Source: Hymenobacteraceae bacterium
GTDB taxonomy: Bacteria; Bacteroidota; Bacteroidia; Cytophagales; Hymenobacteraceae
Assembly: GCA_022701825.1 (NCBI GenBank)
Contig: JAKONR010000295.1
Location: 1-43,003 of the forward strand
DNA: 43,003 nt
Direction of reading: 5' to 3'
The position numbers and the translations under genes are program-made. Position 1 is the stretch's first letter. Every line of letters starts with the position of its first letter. Below are positions 17,055-26,078 of this stretch, piece by piece. A model generated the notes under the pieces. That model was not told where the DNA came from, did not search any database, and worked only from the letters and a program-made list of their open reading frames with translations.

Positions 17055-18275
17055 ATGCTATACTACCTTTTTCGCTACCTTCACGAGCACTACCACCTGC
17101 CGGGCGTAGGCGTGTTTCAGTACACGACGTTTCGGGCCGCGCTGGCCGTGGTTACGTCGCTGCTCATTGCCCAGCTGTTTGGGGGAAAGCTCATCAACGT
17201 GCTGCAACGCAAGCAGGTAGGCGAAACCATCCGCGACCTCGGCCTGCAAGGCCAGAGCGAAAAGAAAGGTACGCCTACCATGGGCGGCCTCATTATTTTG
17301 CTGGCCATTCTGGTGCCGGTGTTGCTGTTTGCGCGGCTGCGCAACATCTACATTATTCTGATGCTGCTCAGCACGGTTTGGCTCGGCCTGATTGGCTTTC
17401 TGGATGATTACATCAAGGTATTTCGCAAAAATAAAGAAGGCTTGAGCGGCCGCTTTAAAGTGCTAGGCCAGATAGGCTTGGGCCTGACCGTGGGCTGGGT
17501 GCTGTATTATAGCAACGAGGTGACCGTGCGCGAATACTTATTGCCCAATGGCCAGCTTTCGGCCGTGGACGCCAGCAAGGCCTGGAAGGATGTGCACCTG
17601 ATGATAACGACCGTGCCGTTTATGAAAAACAACGAGCTGAACTACGGCGATTTATTCTCCAACGCGCAACTGGTTTTCAAGGAGTTCTACGGCCTGCTTT
17701 ACATTCCGCTGGTTATCGTCATCGTCACGGCCGTGAGCAACGGGGCCAATATTACCGATGGCCTCGACGGGCTGGCAGCGGGCACGTCGGCTATTATTGG
17801 CACCACGCTCGCCATTTTTGCCTTCGTCAGCGGTAACGCTTTTCTGGCTGACTACCTAGATATTATGTTTATCCCGGATTCGGGCGAGCTAGTTATTTTC
17901 TGCACAGCTTTCGTGGGCGCGTGCGTGGGGTTTTTGTGGTACAACTCGTACCCGGCGCAGGTATTTATGGGCGACACGGGCTCGCTGGCGCTGGGCGGTA
18001 TTATCGCGGTGCTGGCACTCATCGTGCGCAAGGAGCTGCTGATTCCGGTGCTGTGCGGCGTGTTTTTGATTGAAAACTTATCGGTTATCGTGCAGGTGAG
18101 CTGGTTTAAGTACACCAAGCGTAAATACGGCGAAGGCCGCCGCCTGCTGCGCATGTCGCCGCTGCACCACCATTACCAGAAGCTTGGCTACCACGAATCT
18201 AAGATTGTGTCGCGTTTTTGGATTGTCGGTATTATGCTGGCAGTCATTACGTTGGTGACGCTAAAATTGCGATAG
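17055..18275 (+). CDS. mraY: Phospho-N-acetylmuramoyl-pentapeptide-transferase
   Basis: [64 protein letters not shown] and [23 protein letters not shown]. Confidence 0.97.
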   Translation: MLYYLFRYLHEHYHLPGVGVFQYTTFRAALAVVTSLLIAQLFGGKLINVLQRKQVGETIRDLGLQGQSEKKGTPTMGGLIILLAILVPVLLFARLRNIYIILMLLSTVWLGLIGFLDDYIKVFRKNKEGLSGRFKVLGQIGLGLTVGWVLYYSNEVTVREYLLPNGQLSAVDASKAWKDVHLMITTVPFMKNNELNYGDLFSNAQLVFKEFYGLLYIPLVIVIVTAVSNGANITDGLDGLAAGTSAIIGTTLAIFAFVSGNAFLADYLDIMFIPDSGELVIFCTAFVGACVGFLWYNSYPAQVFMGDTGSLALGGIIAVLALIVRKELLIPVLCGVFLIENLSVIVQVSWFKYTKRKYGEGRRLLRMSPLHHHYQKLGYHESKIVSRFWIVGIMLAVITLVTLKLR

Positions 18276-18280
18276 CAAGT

Positions 18281-18358
18281 GGTTGGGTAAGTGTTAGCTT
18301 GCCCAGCGGTTAAAAGATAAATAACTACTAAAACGGCAAGTTAAAGCTCGCCCTACCC
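18281..18358. repeat. Imperfect inverted repeat (TAGGGTAAGCTTTAGCTTGCC family), copy 1
   Basis: ggttgggtaagtgttagcttgcc ... ggcaagttaaagctcgccctaccc, immediately before the murD ATG. Confidence 0.6.
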
Positions 18359-18360
18359 GT

Positions 18361-19716
18361 ATGCATATCGTCATCCTCGGAGCAGCTGAAAGTGGCGTAG
18401 GTGCCGCCCTTTTGGCCCAGGCCAAAGGCCATGCCGTATTCGTGTCTGACCGGGGTGCCATTCAGCCCGATTACAAGGAAAAGCTGGCCCAGGCCGGTAT
18501 CGAGTTTGAGGAAAACCAGCACACGCTCGCCCGCATTTTGCAAGCCGATGAGGTGATTAAAAGCCCCGGGATACCCGAAAAAGCGCCCGTAATCAAGGCG
18601 TTGCGGGAGCAGAATATTCCGGTTGTTTCCGAAATTGAATTCGCCAGCCGCTACACGCAGGCGCGCTTCATCGCCATTACCGGCACCAACGGCAAAACCA
18701 CGACCACGCTGCTCACTTACCACTTGCTGAAAGAGGCCGGCTACAACGTGGGCCTGGCCGGCAACATCGGCTACTCGCTGGCCGAGCAATTGATTGCAGA
18801 TAAATTTGATTACTATGTGTTGGAACTGAGTAGCTTTCAGCTCGATGATACCGACCAGTTTCAGCCTTGGATAGCCGTACTGCTCAATATCACGCCCGAC
18901 CACCTCGACCGCTACAACTATTCGCTGGATGAGTATGCGCTGGCCAAATTACGGCTCGTGCGCAACCAGGACAGCACCGGGTATTTTATTTATAATGCCG
19001 ATGATGAGGTGATTGAGCGAAATTTTATGGCGGCGCTGCGGCCCATGCAGCAGCTGCCATTTAGCCTACACCGCCGGCCTGATTTTCAACTGGGTGGCTA
19101 CTACGAACAAGAAGAATTGCTGTGCCTCGACTTGCTGCCCGGCTACTACAGCAAAACCGAGAAAATAAGCACTGCCAACTCGCCCCTCATTGGCGAGCAC
19201 AACCGCCAAAACGTGCTCGCCGCCGTGCTCGCCGCCCGCGTAGCGGGCGTCAGCATCGCGCAAATCGAGCAAGCGCTTGGCACCTTTCACAATGCCGACC
19301 ACCGCTTGCAGCTGGTGCGCGAAGTGAATGAGGTAGAATATATTAACGACAGCAAAGCCACTAACGTGGAAGCCGCTTGGTATGCGCTCGACGGGGTGAA
19401 AGGCTCCATCGTGTGGATTGCGGGCGGCACTGATAAGGGCAATGATTATGCGCCCTTGCAGCCGTTGGTGCGGCAGAAAGTAAAAGCCCTGGTGTGCCTC
19501 GGCGTGGATAATGCCAAGCTGCGCGCCGCGTTTGCCGACTACGTGCCGCACCTTGAAGAAACCCAACGCATGGCCGACGCCGTGCAGCGCGCCGCTGCCC
19601 TCGCCGCTCCCGGCGACGTAGTGCTGCTGTCGCCCTGCTGCGCCAGTTTCGACCTGTTCAAGAATTACGAAGACCGCGGCCGCCAATTCGCCGCCGCAGT
19701 AAACGCCTTGCCGTAG
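18361..19716 (+). CDS. murD: UDP-N-acetylmuramoyl-L-alanine--D-glutamate ligase
   Basis: KSPGIPEKAPVI, ITGTNGKTTTTLLTYHLL, ELSSFQLDD, NDSKATNVEAAWYAL, AGGTDKGNDY and LLSPCCASFDLFKNYEDRG. Confidence 0.97.
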   Translation: MHIVILGAAESGVGAALLAQAKGHAVFVSDRGAIQPDYKEKLAQAGIEFEENQHTLARILQADEVIKSPGIPEKAPVIKALREQNIPVVSEIEFASRYTQARFIAITGTNGKTTTTLLTYHLLKEAGYNVGLAGNIGYSLAEQLIADKFDYYVLELSSFQLDDTDQFQPWIAVLLNITPDHLDRYNYSLDEYALAKLRLVRNQDSTGYFIYNADDEVIERNFMAALRPMQQLPFSLHRRPDFQLGGYYEQEELLCLDLLPGYYSKTEKISTANSPLIGEHNRQNVLAAVLAARVAGVSIAQIEQALGTFHNADHRLQLVREVNEVEYINDSKATNVEAAWYALDGVKGSIVWIAGGTDKGNDYAPLQPLVRQKVKALVCLGVDNAKLRAAFADYVPHLEETQRMADAVQRAAALAAPGDVVLLSPCCASFDLFKNYEDRGRQFAAAVNALP

Positions 19717-19748
19717 CGAAGCAAAAACCAAGCAAACAAGTAGTCAGC

Positions 19749-19803
19749 CCGGCGCAGCCGGGCGTATCTGCGAAATCCTACAAATCCGTTTGAATCTGCG
19801 GTC
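19749..19803 (+). repeat. Dispersed repeat (GCGTATCTGCGAAATCC...TTTGAATCTGCGGTC), third copy
   Basis: cccggcgcagccgggcgtatctgcgaaatcctacaaatccgtttgaatctgcggtc; homologous to both arms of the 5329-5518 element. Confidence 0.85.
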
Positions 19804-19819
19804 CCGTTCTGAATCTGCT

Positions 19820-21013
19820 ATGCAACCCACTATTCGACTCGGCTGGCTTCAGCGCAACCTCAAGGGTGACCCCATTCTGTGGGCCATCGTAATTCTGTTT
19901 TCGGTAATTAGTGTGGCGGTCGTGTACTCGGCTACCAGCACGCTGGCGTACCGGCAAGAACTGCACGGGCGCGGCGGTTCGGTTGAAGGTATAGCGCTAA
20001 AGCACATGGCTTTAATAGGGATGGGCCTGCTGCTGATGTGGGGTGCGCACCGCATCGATTACCGCCACTACTCGCGGCTGTCGCTCTACGCGCTACTGCT
20101 GTCGGTGCCGCTGCTGCTGTACACGTATTTCTTCGGCGGCACTACGTTCAACGATGCTTCGCGCTGGCTCACGATTCCGATTATTAATCAAACTTTCCAG
20201 CCTTCCGACCTGGCCAAGCTAGCCCTAATCACGCACTTGGCGAGTATGCTGAGCCGCCGGCAGCAGCACATCAGCGACTTCTGGAACACGTTGTTTCCGG
20301 TAATGCTGTGGATTGGCGTTATCTGCGGGCTCATTATTCTGTCGAACGCCTCGACGGCGGTTTTACTGTTTTTGACGTGCCTGTTGCTCATGTTTATCGG
20401 CCGCGTACCCCTAAAGCACATGGTGCTGATGGTGGCCATCGGCGTTACGCTGGGTGGGGTGGGGCTGTGGGCCGGGCAGCGCCTGGGTACGGTTATTTCG
20501 CGAGTTTCCAACTTCACCGATGCTAAGAAAAAGCCGCAGTTTCAGCTAGAGCACTCGTTTATCGCCATAGCCACGGGCGGCGTAAGCGGCAAAGGGCCTG
20601 GCAAAAGCACCGAGCGCAATATTATGCCGCACCCGTATTCCGACTTTATCTACGCCATCATTATCGAGGAATACGGCATGATTGGTGGCTTATTCGTGCT
20701 GTTTCTATACCTCGCTTTTTTGTACCGAGGATTAAAAACCGTGATGAATAGTCACGGCGCATTTGGCGGGCTACTGTCGGCGGGGCTGTGTTTTAGTCTG
20801 GTCTTGCAAGCGATGGTAAACATGGGCGTAGCCGTGGGGCTTGGCCCGGTAACTGGCCTGCCCCTGCCGCTGCTGAGCATGGGCGGTACCTCGCTTATTT
20901 TCACTGGGTTGAGCATTGGTATAATTCTAGCCGTGAGCCGGGGCGAGCGTGAAATTCGCCCGATGACTGGCGAAGACCCCGGAAATGCACGCATTCCTAG
21001 CAAGAGAATCTAA
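19820..21013 (+). CDS. ftsW: FtsW/RodA/SpoVE family peptidoglycan polymerase
   Basis: DPILWAIVILFSVISVAVVYSATS, QPSDLAKLALITHLA, HPYSDFIYAIIIEEYGMIGG and GLPLPLLSMGGTSLI. ATG at 19820 preferred. Confidence 0.95.
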   Translation: MQPTIRLGWLQRNLKGDPILWAIVILFSVISVAVVYSATSTLAYRQELHGRGGSVEGIALKHMALIGMGLLLMWGAHRIDYRHYSRLSLYALLLSVPLLLYTYFFGGTTFNDASRWLTIPIINQTFQPSDLAKLALITHLASMLSRRQQHISDFWNTLFPVMLWIGVICGLIILSNASTAVLLFLTCLLLMFIGRVPLKHMVLMVAIGVTLGGVGLWAGQRLGTVISRVSNFTDAKKKPQFQLEHSFIAIATGGVSGKGPGKSTERNIMPHPYSDFIYAIIIEEYGMIGGLFVLFLYLAFLYRGLKTVMNSHGAFGGLLSAGLCFSLVLQAMVNMGVAVGLGPVTGLPLPLLSMGGTSLIFTGLSIGIILAVSRGEREIRPMTGEDPGNARIPSKRI

Positions 21014-21093
21014 CCAGGTGTCTAAGCAAGCCAACTCAGAAACGTACTTACAAAAGCGACTAGTCAGCAGCTGAAAGCTAACCGTTCATAACC

Positions 21094-22182
21094 ATGAAAT
21101 TCATCATCTCCGGCGGCGGCACGGGCGGGCACATCTTCCCAGCCGTGGCCATTGCCAACGAAATTCGCCGACGCGAGCCGACCGCCGAAATCCTCTTCGT
21201 AGGAGCCAGCGGCCGCATGGAGATGACGCGCGTGCCGGAAGCCGGCTACGATATTGTAGGCCTGGATATCACGGGGTTGCAGCGCCGTCTGACGCCCCAA
21301 AATCTCATGTTTCCGGTGCGGGTATTTCGGTCGGTACGCAAGGCTGGCAAGCTAATCGAGCAGTTTCGGCCCGATGCCGTGGTGGGCGTGGGTGGCTACG
21401 CCTCGGCGCCGGTGCTGCTGGCGGCCACGTCGCGTGGTATTCCGAGCCTGATTCAGGAGCAGAATTCGTACGCTGGCTTGGTGAATAAATTACTGGCTCG
21501 CCGCGTGAGGAAAATCTGCGTGGCCTATGATGGCATGGAAAAGTTTTTTCCGGCCGATAAGCTGGTGCTGACCGGCAACCCCGTACGTACCGAAATCACC
21601 ACTGGCAGCCGCGCCGAAGCACAGCAATTTTTCAACCTCGACCCGCGCAAAAAGACGCTACTCGTGATAGGGGGCAGCCTGGGGGCGCGCACCCTCAACC
21701 TAGCCACCGCCGCCGCGCTGCCGCGCCTGCGCGAAGCCGGTGTGCAGCTGCTCTGGCAAACCGGCAAGCTATATTACCCTGAGGCACAGCAGCAAGCCGC
21801 TGAGTATACGGCTGACCACCTGCACGCACTGGAATATATCCAGCGCATGGACCTTGCCTACGCGGCGGCCAACGTGGTTATCAGTCGCGCCGGGGCACTC
21901 TCAGTATCAGAGCTTTGCCTTACTGGCAAGGCGGCGGTGCTGGTGCCGTCGCCCAACGTGGCCGAAGACCACCAAACCAAAAACGCCCTGGCCCTGGTAG
22001 GCAAAGGCGCGGCCGTGCTCATCACCGATGAGCACGCCGCCGAGCGCCTCTACGACGAAACTCTGCGTCTGCTCGCCGACCCCGTGCGCCAGCAGCAGCT
22101 CAGCGAGCGCGTGCGCGGACTAGGCCGTCCCGACGCCACCAAAACCATAGTGGATGAATTATTCGGCTTGCTAAAAAAGTAA
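21094..22182 (+). CDS. murG: UDP-N-acetylglucosamine--N-acetylmuramyl-(pentapeptide) pyrophosphoryl-undecaprenol GlcNAc transferase
   Basis: ISGGGTGGHIFPAVAIANEI, VVGVGGYASAPVLLAA, IQEQNSYAGLVNKLL, SRAGALSVSELCL and DHQTKNALAL. Confidence 0.97.
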   Translation: MKFIISGGGTGGHIFPAVAIANEIRRREPTAEILFVGASGRMEMTRVPEAGYDIVGLDITGLQRRLTPQNLMFPVRVFRSVRKAGKLIEQFRPDAVVGVGGYASAPVLLAATSRGIPSLIQEQNSYAGLVNKLLARRVRKICVAYDGMEKFFPADKLVLTGNPVRTEITTGSRAEAQQFFNLDPRKKTLLVIGGSLGARTLNLATAAALPRLREAGVQLLWQTGKLYYPEAQQQAAEYTADHLHALEYIQRMDLAYAAANVVISRAGALSVSELCLTGKAAVLVPSPNVAEDHQTKNALALVGKGAAVLITDEHAAERLYDETLRLLADPVRQQQLSERVRGLGRPDATKTIVDELFGLLKK

Positions 22183-22194
22183 AAATTCACCCCT

Positions 22195-22230
22195 TGCGAA
22201 ACCCTGCGGAAAACACTGCGAAACCCTGCG
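22195..22230 (+). repeat. Direct repeat TGCGAAACCCTGCG x2 in the murG-murC gap
   Basis: Exact 14-mers at 22195-22208 and 22217-22230 (22-bp period). Confidence 0.8.
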
Positions 22231-22256
22231 TGAAAATGCCCGCCGCCTTTATTCTT

Positions 22257-23642
22257 ATGCAGCAATTTCCCTACATATTTTTTCTCGGTATTGGCGGCAT
22301 CGGCATGTCGGCGCTGGCGCGCTGGTTTAAGGCTAATGGCCACAGCGTGAGTGGCTACGATAAAACCGAAACCCCGCTGACGCAGGCGCTGCAAACCGAA
22401 GGAATTGCCGTGCATTACGTCGACGAGGTCGAAAATATTCCGGCCGAAATAAGGGAAAATCCGGGGCAAACGCTGGTGGTGCTCACACCCGCCATCCCGG
22501 CCGACAGCCGCGAATGGGCCTGGCTGCGGGCGCAGGGCTACGATATTCGCAAGCGTAGCCAAGTGCTGGGCGTGCTCACGCAGGGCCGGCCGACTATTGC
22601 GGTGGCCGGCACTCACGGCAAGACCACGACCAGCAGCATGGTGGCGCATTTGCTGCACCACGCGGGGCTGGATGCGGGCGCCTTTTTGGGCGGTATTTCG
22701 GTGAATTTGGGAAGTAATTTACTGCTGCCCAAAAGCCCCCAATCGCCGGTGGTCGTGGAGGCCGATGAGTACGACCGCAGCTTCCTGACGCTGCACCCCA
22801 ACGTGGCCATCGTAACCAGCACCGATGCCGACCACTTGGATATCTATGGTAATAAAGAGGCACTGGTGGAGTCCTTTTGCCAATTTGTGGCGCAGCTGAA
22901 GCCGGGCGGCACGCTGCTGCTCAACCACACGGCCGATGCCCGCGTGGCCGCCGCCGCGCCAGCTGGCACGCGAGTGCTACGCTACGGCCTGACGGCCGCG
23001 CAAGGCCCCGAATTATTTGCCGAGAATATCACGCCCGAAGGCCACAAGTTTTACTTTGATTTTCATGGTCCTCAGCGCATTGTAAAAGGGCTGGAGCTTG
23101 CCGTACCGGGCTTCCACAACGTGGAAAACATGCTGGCCGCCGCCGCCGTGGCGCAGCTGTATGGCGTGGGAGAGGAGGCGCTGCGCGAGGCCGTGGCGGC
23201 TTACCGGGGCGTGAAGCGGCGGTTCGAGTTTATCGTCACGAATTCCGACAAGGTGTACGTGGATGATTACGCGCATCACCCCCGTGAAATCGAAGCTTTC
23301 CTGCGTTCGCTGCGCGCCTTGTATCCGGCTAAGCAGCTGCGAGTTATCTTCCAGCCGCACTTGTTTACGCGCACCCGCGATTTTGCCGAAGGCTTCTCGC
23401 AGAGCCTGAGTCTAGCCGACGAAGTGGTGCTCCTGGATATTTACCCGGCCCGCGAAATGCCACTGCCTGGCGTCACGTCGGCCATGTTGCTCGGCGGTAT
23501 TACCGCGCCGCGCAAATCCATTCAAACAAAAGAGGAAGTGCTCAAAAACGCCCAAAACGACGCTAATTTTGCGGTTTTGGCCACGGTCGGGGCGGGAGAT
23601 ATTGACACGCTGGTGCCTAAATTGAAAGCTATTTTGCTGTAG
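22257..23642 (+). CDS. murC: UDP-N-acetylmuramate--L-alanine ligase
   Basis: FFLGIGGIGMSALARWF, VAGTHGKTTTSSMVAHLL, VEADEYDRSFLTLHPN, VDDYAHHPREIEAFL and FQPHLFTRTRDFAEGF. ATG at 22257 preferred; the upstream ORF start runs through repeats. Confidence 0.96.
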   Translation: MQQFPYIFFLGIGGIGMSALARWFKANGHSVSGYDKTETPLTQALQTEGIAVHYVDEVENIPAEIRENPGQTLVVLTPAIPADSREWAWLRAQGYDIRKRSQVLGVLTQGRPTIAVAGTHGKTTTSSMVAHLLHHAGLDAGAFLGGISVNLGSNLLLPKSPQSPVVVEADEYDRSFLTLHPNVAIVTSTDADHLDIYGNKEALVESFCQFVAQLKPGGTLLLNHTADARVAAAAPAGTRVLRYGLTAAQGPELFAENITPEGHKFYFDFHGPQRIVKGLELAVPGFHNVENMLAAAAVAQLYGVGEEALREAVAAYRGVKRRFEFIVTNSDKVYVDDYAHHPREIEAFLRSLRALYPAKQLRVIFQPHLFTRTRDFAEGFSQSLSLADEVVLLDIYPAREMPLPGVTSAMLLGGITAPRKSIQTKEEVLKNAQNDANFAVLATVGAGDIDTLVPKLKAILL

Positions 23643-23720
23643 TACAGACTACGGCTTGTGCGGCGCAAGAAACACCAATCGACCGCCACGCAAGCTAAAG
23701 CTTACGTTGTCCCTTTTCTC

Positions 23721-24479
23721 ATGGAAAAATCCGTTCGCAATTTAATCGTCGCGCTGGCTTGCCTGCTGGGCTTGCTGGGCATTGGCGCGTTCGCGGTATT
23801 TCGGCAGGCGCACCGGCCGGTGACGGAAATCGTGGTGAATGTGGCCAACGAAGCGGATAACTATTTTATCAGCGAGCGCGGCGTTACGGCCCTGCTCACC
23901 AATGGCGGCAAGGAGTCCGTAATCGGTACCGTGCCCGAGGGCGACCGCCTGCGCGTGCTCGAACAGCGCCTCAAAGCGCACCCTTTTGTGCGTGATGCGC
24001 AAGTGTACCGCGACCTAGCTGGCAACCTGCACGCCGATATTCACCAAAACCACCCCATTGCGCGCCTAGTGCACACCGATGACCGGCTGGATAGCTACGT
24101 CGATGCGCAAGGCAAGCGCCTGCCGCTGTCGCCGCTGTACACGGCGCGGGTAGCTACCGTGAGCCGGGCGGGTGGTGGGGCGCTGGCCCCAACTTTTTTT
24201 CAAGATAGTACGGCCAGAGGGTATCTTGATTTCTTGCGTTACGTAGATGAGCATCCATTTTGGCGCGCGCAGGTGGCAGAGGTATTCGTAGAGCCCGGGG
24301 GCAAGCTCAGCTTCACGCAGCAGGTGGGCGACCAGCGAATTGAGTTTGGTCCGCCGGAGGACATTTCAGAGAAATTCGCCAAATTGATGGTATTTTACCG
24401 TCAGATTCCCTCGGTTTTAGGGTGGGATACCTACCACCGCGTAAACGTGGAATACCAAAATCAAATCATTTGTGAATGA
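23721..24479 (+). CDS. ftsQ: Cell division protein FtsQ
   Basis: Single TM near the N-terminus, POTRA-like segment (RVLEQRLKAHPFVRDAQVYRDLAGNLHADIHQNHPIARL), position between murC and ftsA. ATG at 23721 preferred. Confidence 0.85.
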   Translation: MEKSVRNLIVALACLLGLLGIGAFAVFRQAHRPVTEIVVNVANEADNYFISERGVTALLTNGGKESVIGTVPEGDRLRVLEQRLKAHPFVRDAQVYRDLAGNLHADIHQNHPIARLVHTDDRLDSYVDAQGKRLPLSPLYTARVATVSRAGGGALAPTFFQDSTARGYLDFLRYVDEHPFWRAQVAEVFVEPGGKLSFTQQVGDQRIEFGPPEDISEKFAKLMVFYRQIPSVLGWDTYHRVNVEYQNQIICE

Positions 24480-24563
24480 CAAGTGATTGTTACTTAGAAT
24501 TCTACTTTTCTAAATCTTAGCTAACTAGCTTAGTCTCCGCTCTTTCACGTTTGCCCTACCCCC

Positions 24564-25985
24564 ATGCAACAAGATAAAATCGTCGTCGGCCTCGATATTG
24601 GCACCACTAAAATATGCGCTTTGGTGGGGCGTAAAAACGAGTATGGCAAACTCGAAATTATGGGCATGGGCACGGCCGTTTCCGATGGCGTGCAGCGCGG
24701 CATCGTGCTCAACATCGATAAGACGGTGGAGGCCATTAAACGCGCCATCCGGCAAGCCGAGGAGCAGTCCGGAATCGATATCGGCGTGGTGAACGTGGGC
24801 ATTGCAGGGCAGCACATCAAGTCGCTGCAGCACAATGGCTCCATCACGCGCCCGAGCGGCGACAACGAGATTACCCAGGACGACGTGAACCGCCTCACGG
24901 CCGACATGTACCGCCTCGTGACGCCGCCCGGCTCGCAGATTATCCACGTGATGCCCCAGGACTACAAAGTCGATTTTGAGGGCGGCGTAACCGACCCGGT
25001 GGGCATGGCGGGCGTGCGGCTGGAAGGCAACTTCCACATTATCACGGCGCAGAGCTCGGCCATCAACAACATCAACAAGTGCGTGACCAAGGCGGGCTTG
25101 GCCATTTCCGACCTCATTCTGGAACCGCTAGCGTCGAGCGTATCGGTGCTGAGCGACGAGGAAAAGGAAGCCGGCGTGGCTCTCGTGGACATTGGGGGCG
25201 GCACGACTGACCTGGCCGTGTTTAAGGACGGTATTATCCGCCACGCGGCGGTGCTGCCTTTTGGGGGCAATATTATCACCCAGGACATCAAGCAGGGCTG
25301 CAATGTGACGCCCAACCAGGCCGAGCAGCTGAAGGTGAAGTTTGGCAAAGCCATTGCCGAGGAAGCCAGCGATTACGAAATCGTGAGCATTCCGGGCCTG
25401 CCCAACCGCCCGCCGAAAGAAGTATCGCTGAAAAACCTGGCGTACATCATCGAGGCGCGTATGTCGGAGATTATCGAGCTGGTATATGCCGAAATCTACC
25501 GTATGGGCCTGCACGAGCATCTCTCGGCTGGCATCGTGCTGACGGGTGGCGGCTCGCAGCTCCAGAACCTGGAGCAGCTGACCGAGTACCTCACCGGCCT
25601 CGACACGCGCATCGGCTACCCCAACCAGCACTTGGGCAAGAGCAAGGTGGAAACCGTGAAGTCGCCCATGCACGCCACCGGCGTAGGCCTCGTGCTGGCC
25701 GGCTACCAGGCCCAGGACGAGCGCAGCACTGCCCGCCCCGGCTACGCTGAGGAAGAACTGAGCAGCTACAGCTACCAGCCCGCGCCGGCCGCCCCCGCGC
25801 CGGTGGCTGCCCCGGTAATCCCAAGCTTCACGGCGGCGCCCGCCGCGCCGGCCCCCACGCCCGCGCCGGCTCCCGAAGAGCCCAAAGCGCCGAAAGGCCC
25901 CAGCAAGTTTGGCTCGTACTTGGGGGATATTACGCGCAAGCTGAAAGGCATTCTGATTGACGATTTTGACGATAAACAATATTAG
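24564..25985 (+). CDS. ftsA: Cell division protein FtsA
   Basis: VGLDIGTTKICALVG, GVALVDIGGGTTDLAVF and IVLTGGGSQLQNLEQL; Pro/Ala-rich linker; C-terminal amphipathic helix. Confidence 0.97.
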   Translation: MQQDKIVVGLDIGTTKICALVGRKNEYGKLEIMGMGTAVSDGVQRGIVLNIDKTVEAIKRAIRQAEEQSGIDIGVVNVGIAGQHIKSLQHNGSITRPSGDNEITQDDVNRLTADMYRLVTPPGSQIIHVMPQDYKVDFEGGVTDPVGMAGVRLEGNFHIITAQSSAINNINKCVTKAGLAISDLILEPLASSVSVLSDEEKEAGVALVDIGGGTTDLAVFKDGIIRHAAVLPFGGNIITQDIKQGCNVTPNQAEQLKVKFGKAIAEEASDYEIVSIPGLPNRPPKEVSLKNLAYIIEARMSEIIELVYAEIYRMGLHEHLSAGIVLTGGGSQLQNLEQLTEYLTGLDTRIGYPNQHLGKSKVETVKSPMHATGVGLVLAGYQAQDERSTARPGYAEEELSSYSYQPAPAAPAPVAAPVIPSFTAAPAAPAPTPAPAPEEPKAPKGPSKFGSYLGDITRKLKGILIDDFDDKQY

Positions 25986-26073
25986 TTGAGTTATGAGCTA
26001 TGGGTTTTGAGTTCTTAGTCGGCGGTGCCTGGCTAGCAACTCAAAACTCATAACTCATAATTCATAACTCAAC
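25985..26073. repeat. Inverted repeat (GAGTTATGAATTATGAGTT family), copy 3 of the AT-rich type
   Basis: gttgagttatgagctatgggttttgagtt ... aactcaaaactcataactcataattcataactcaac. Confidence 0.75.
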
Positions 26074-26078
26074 CCGTT

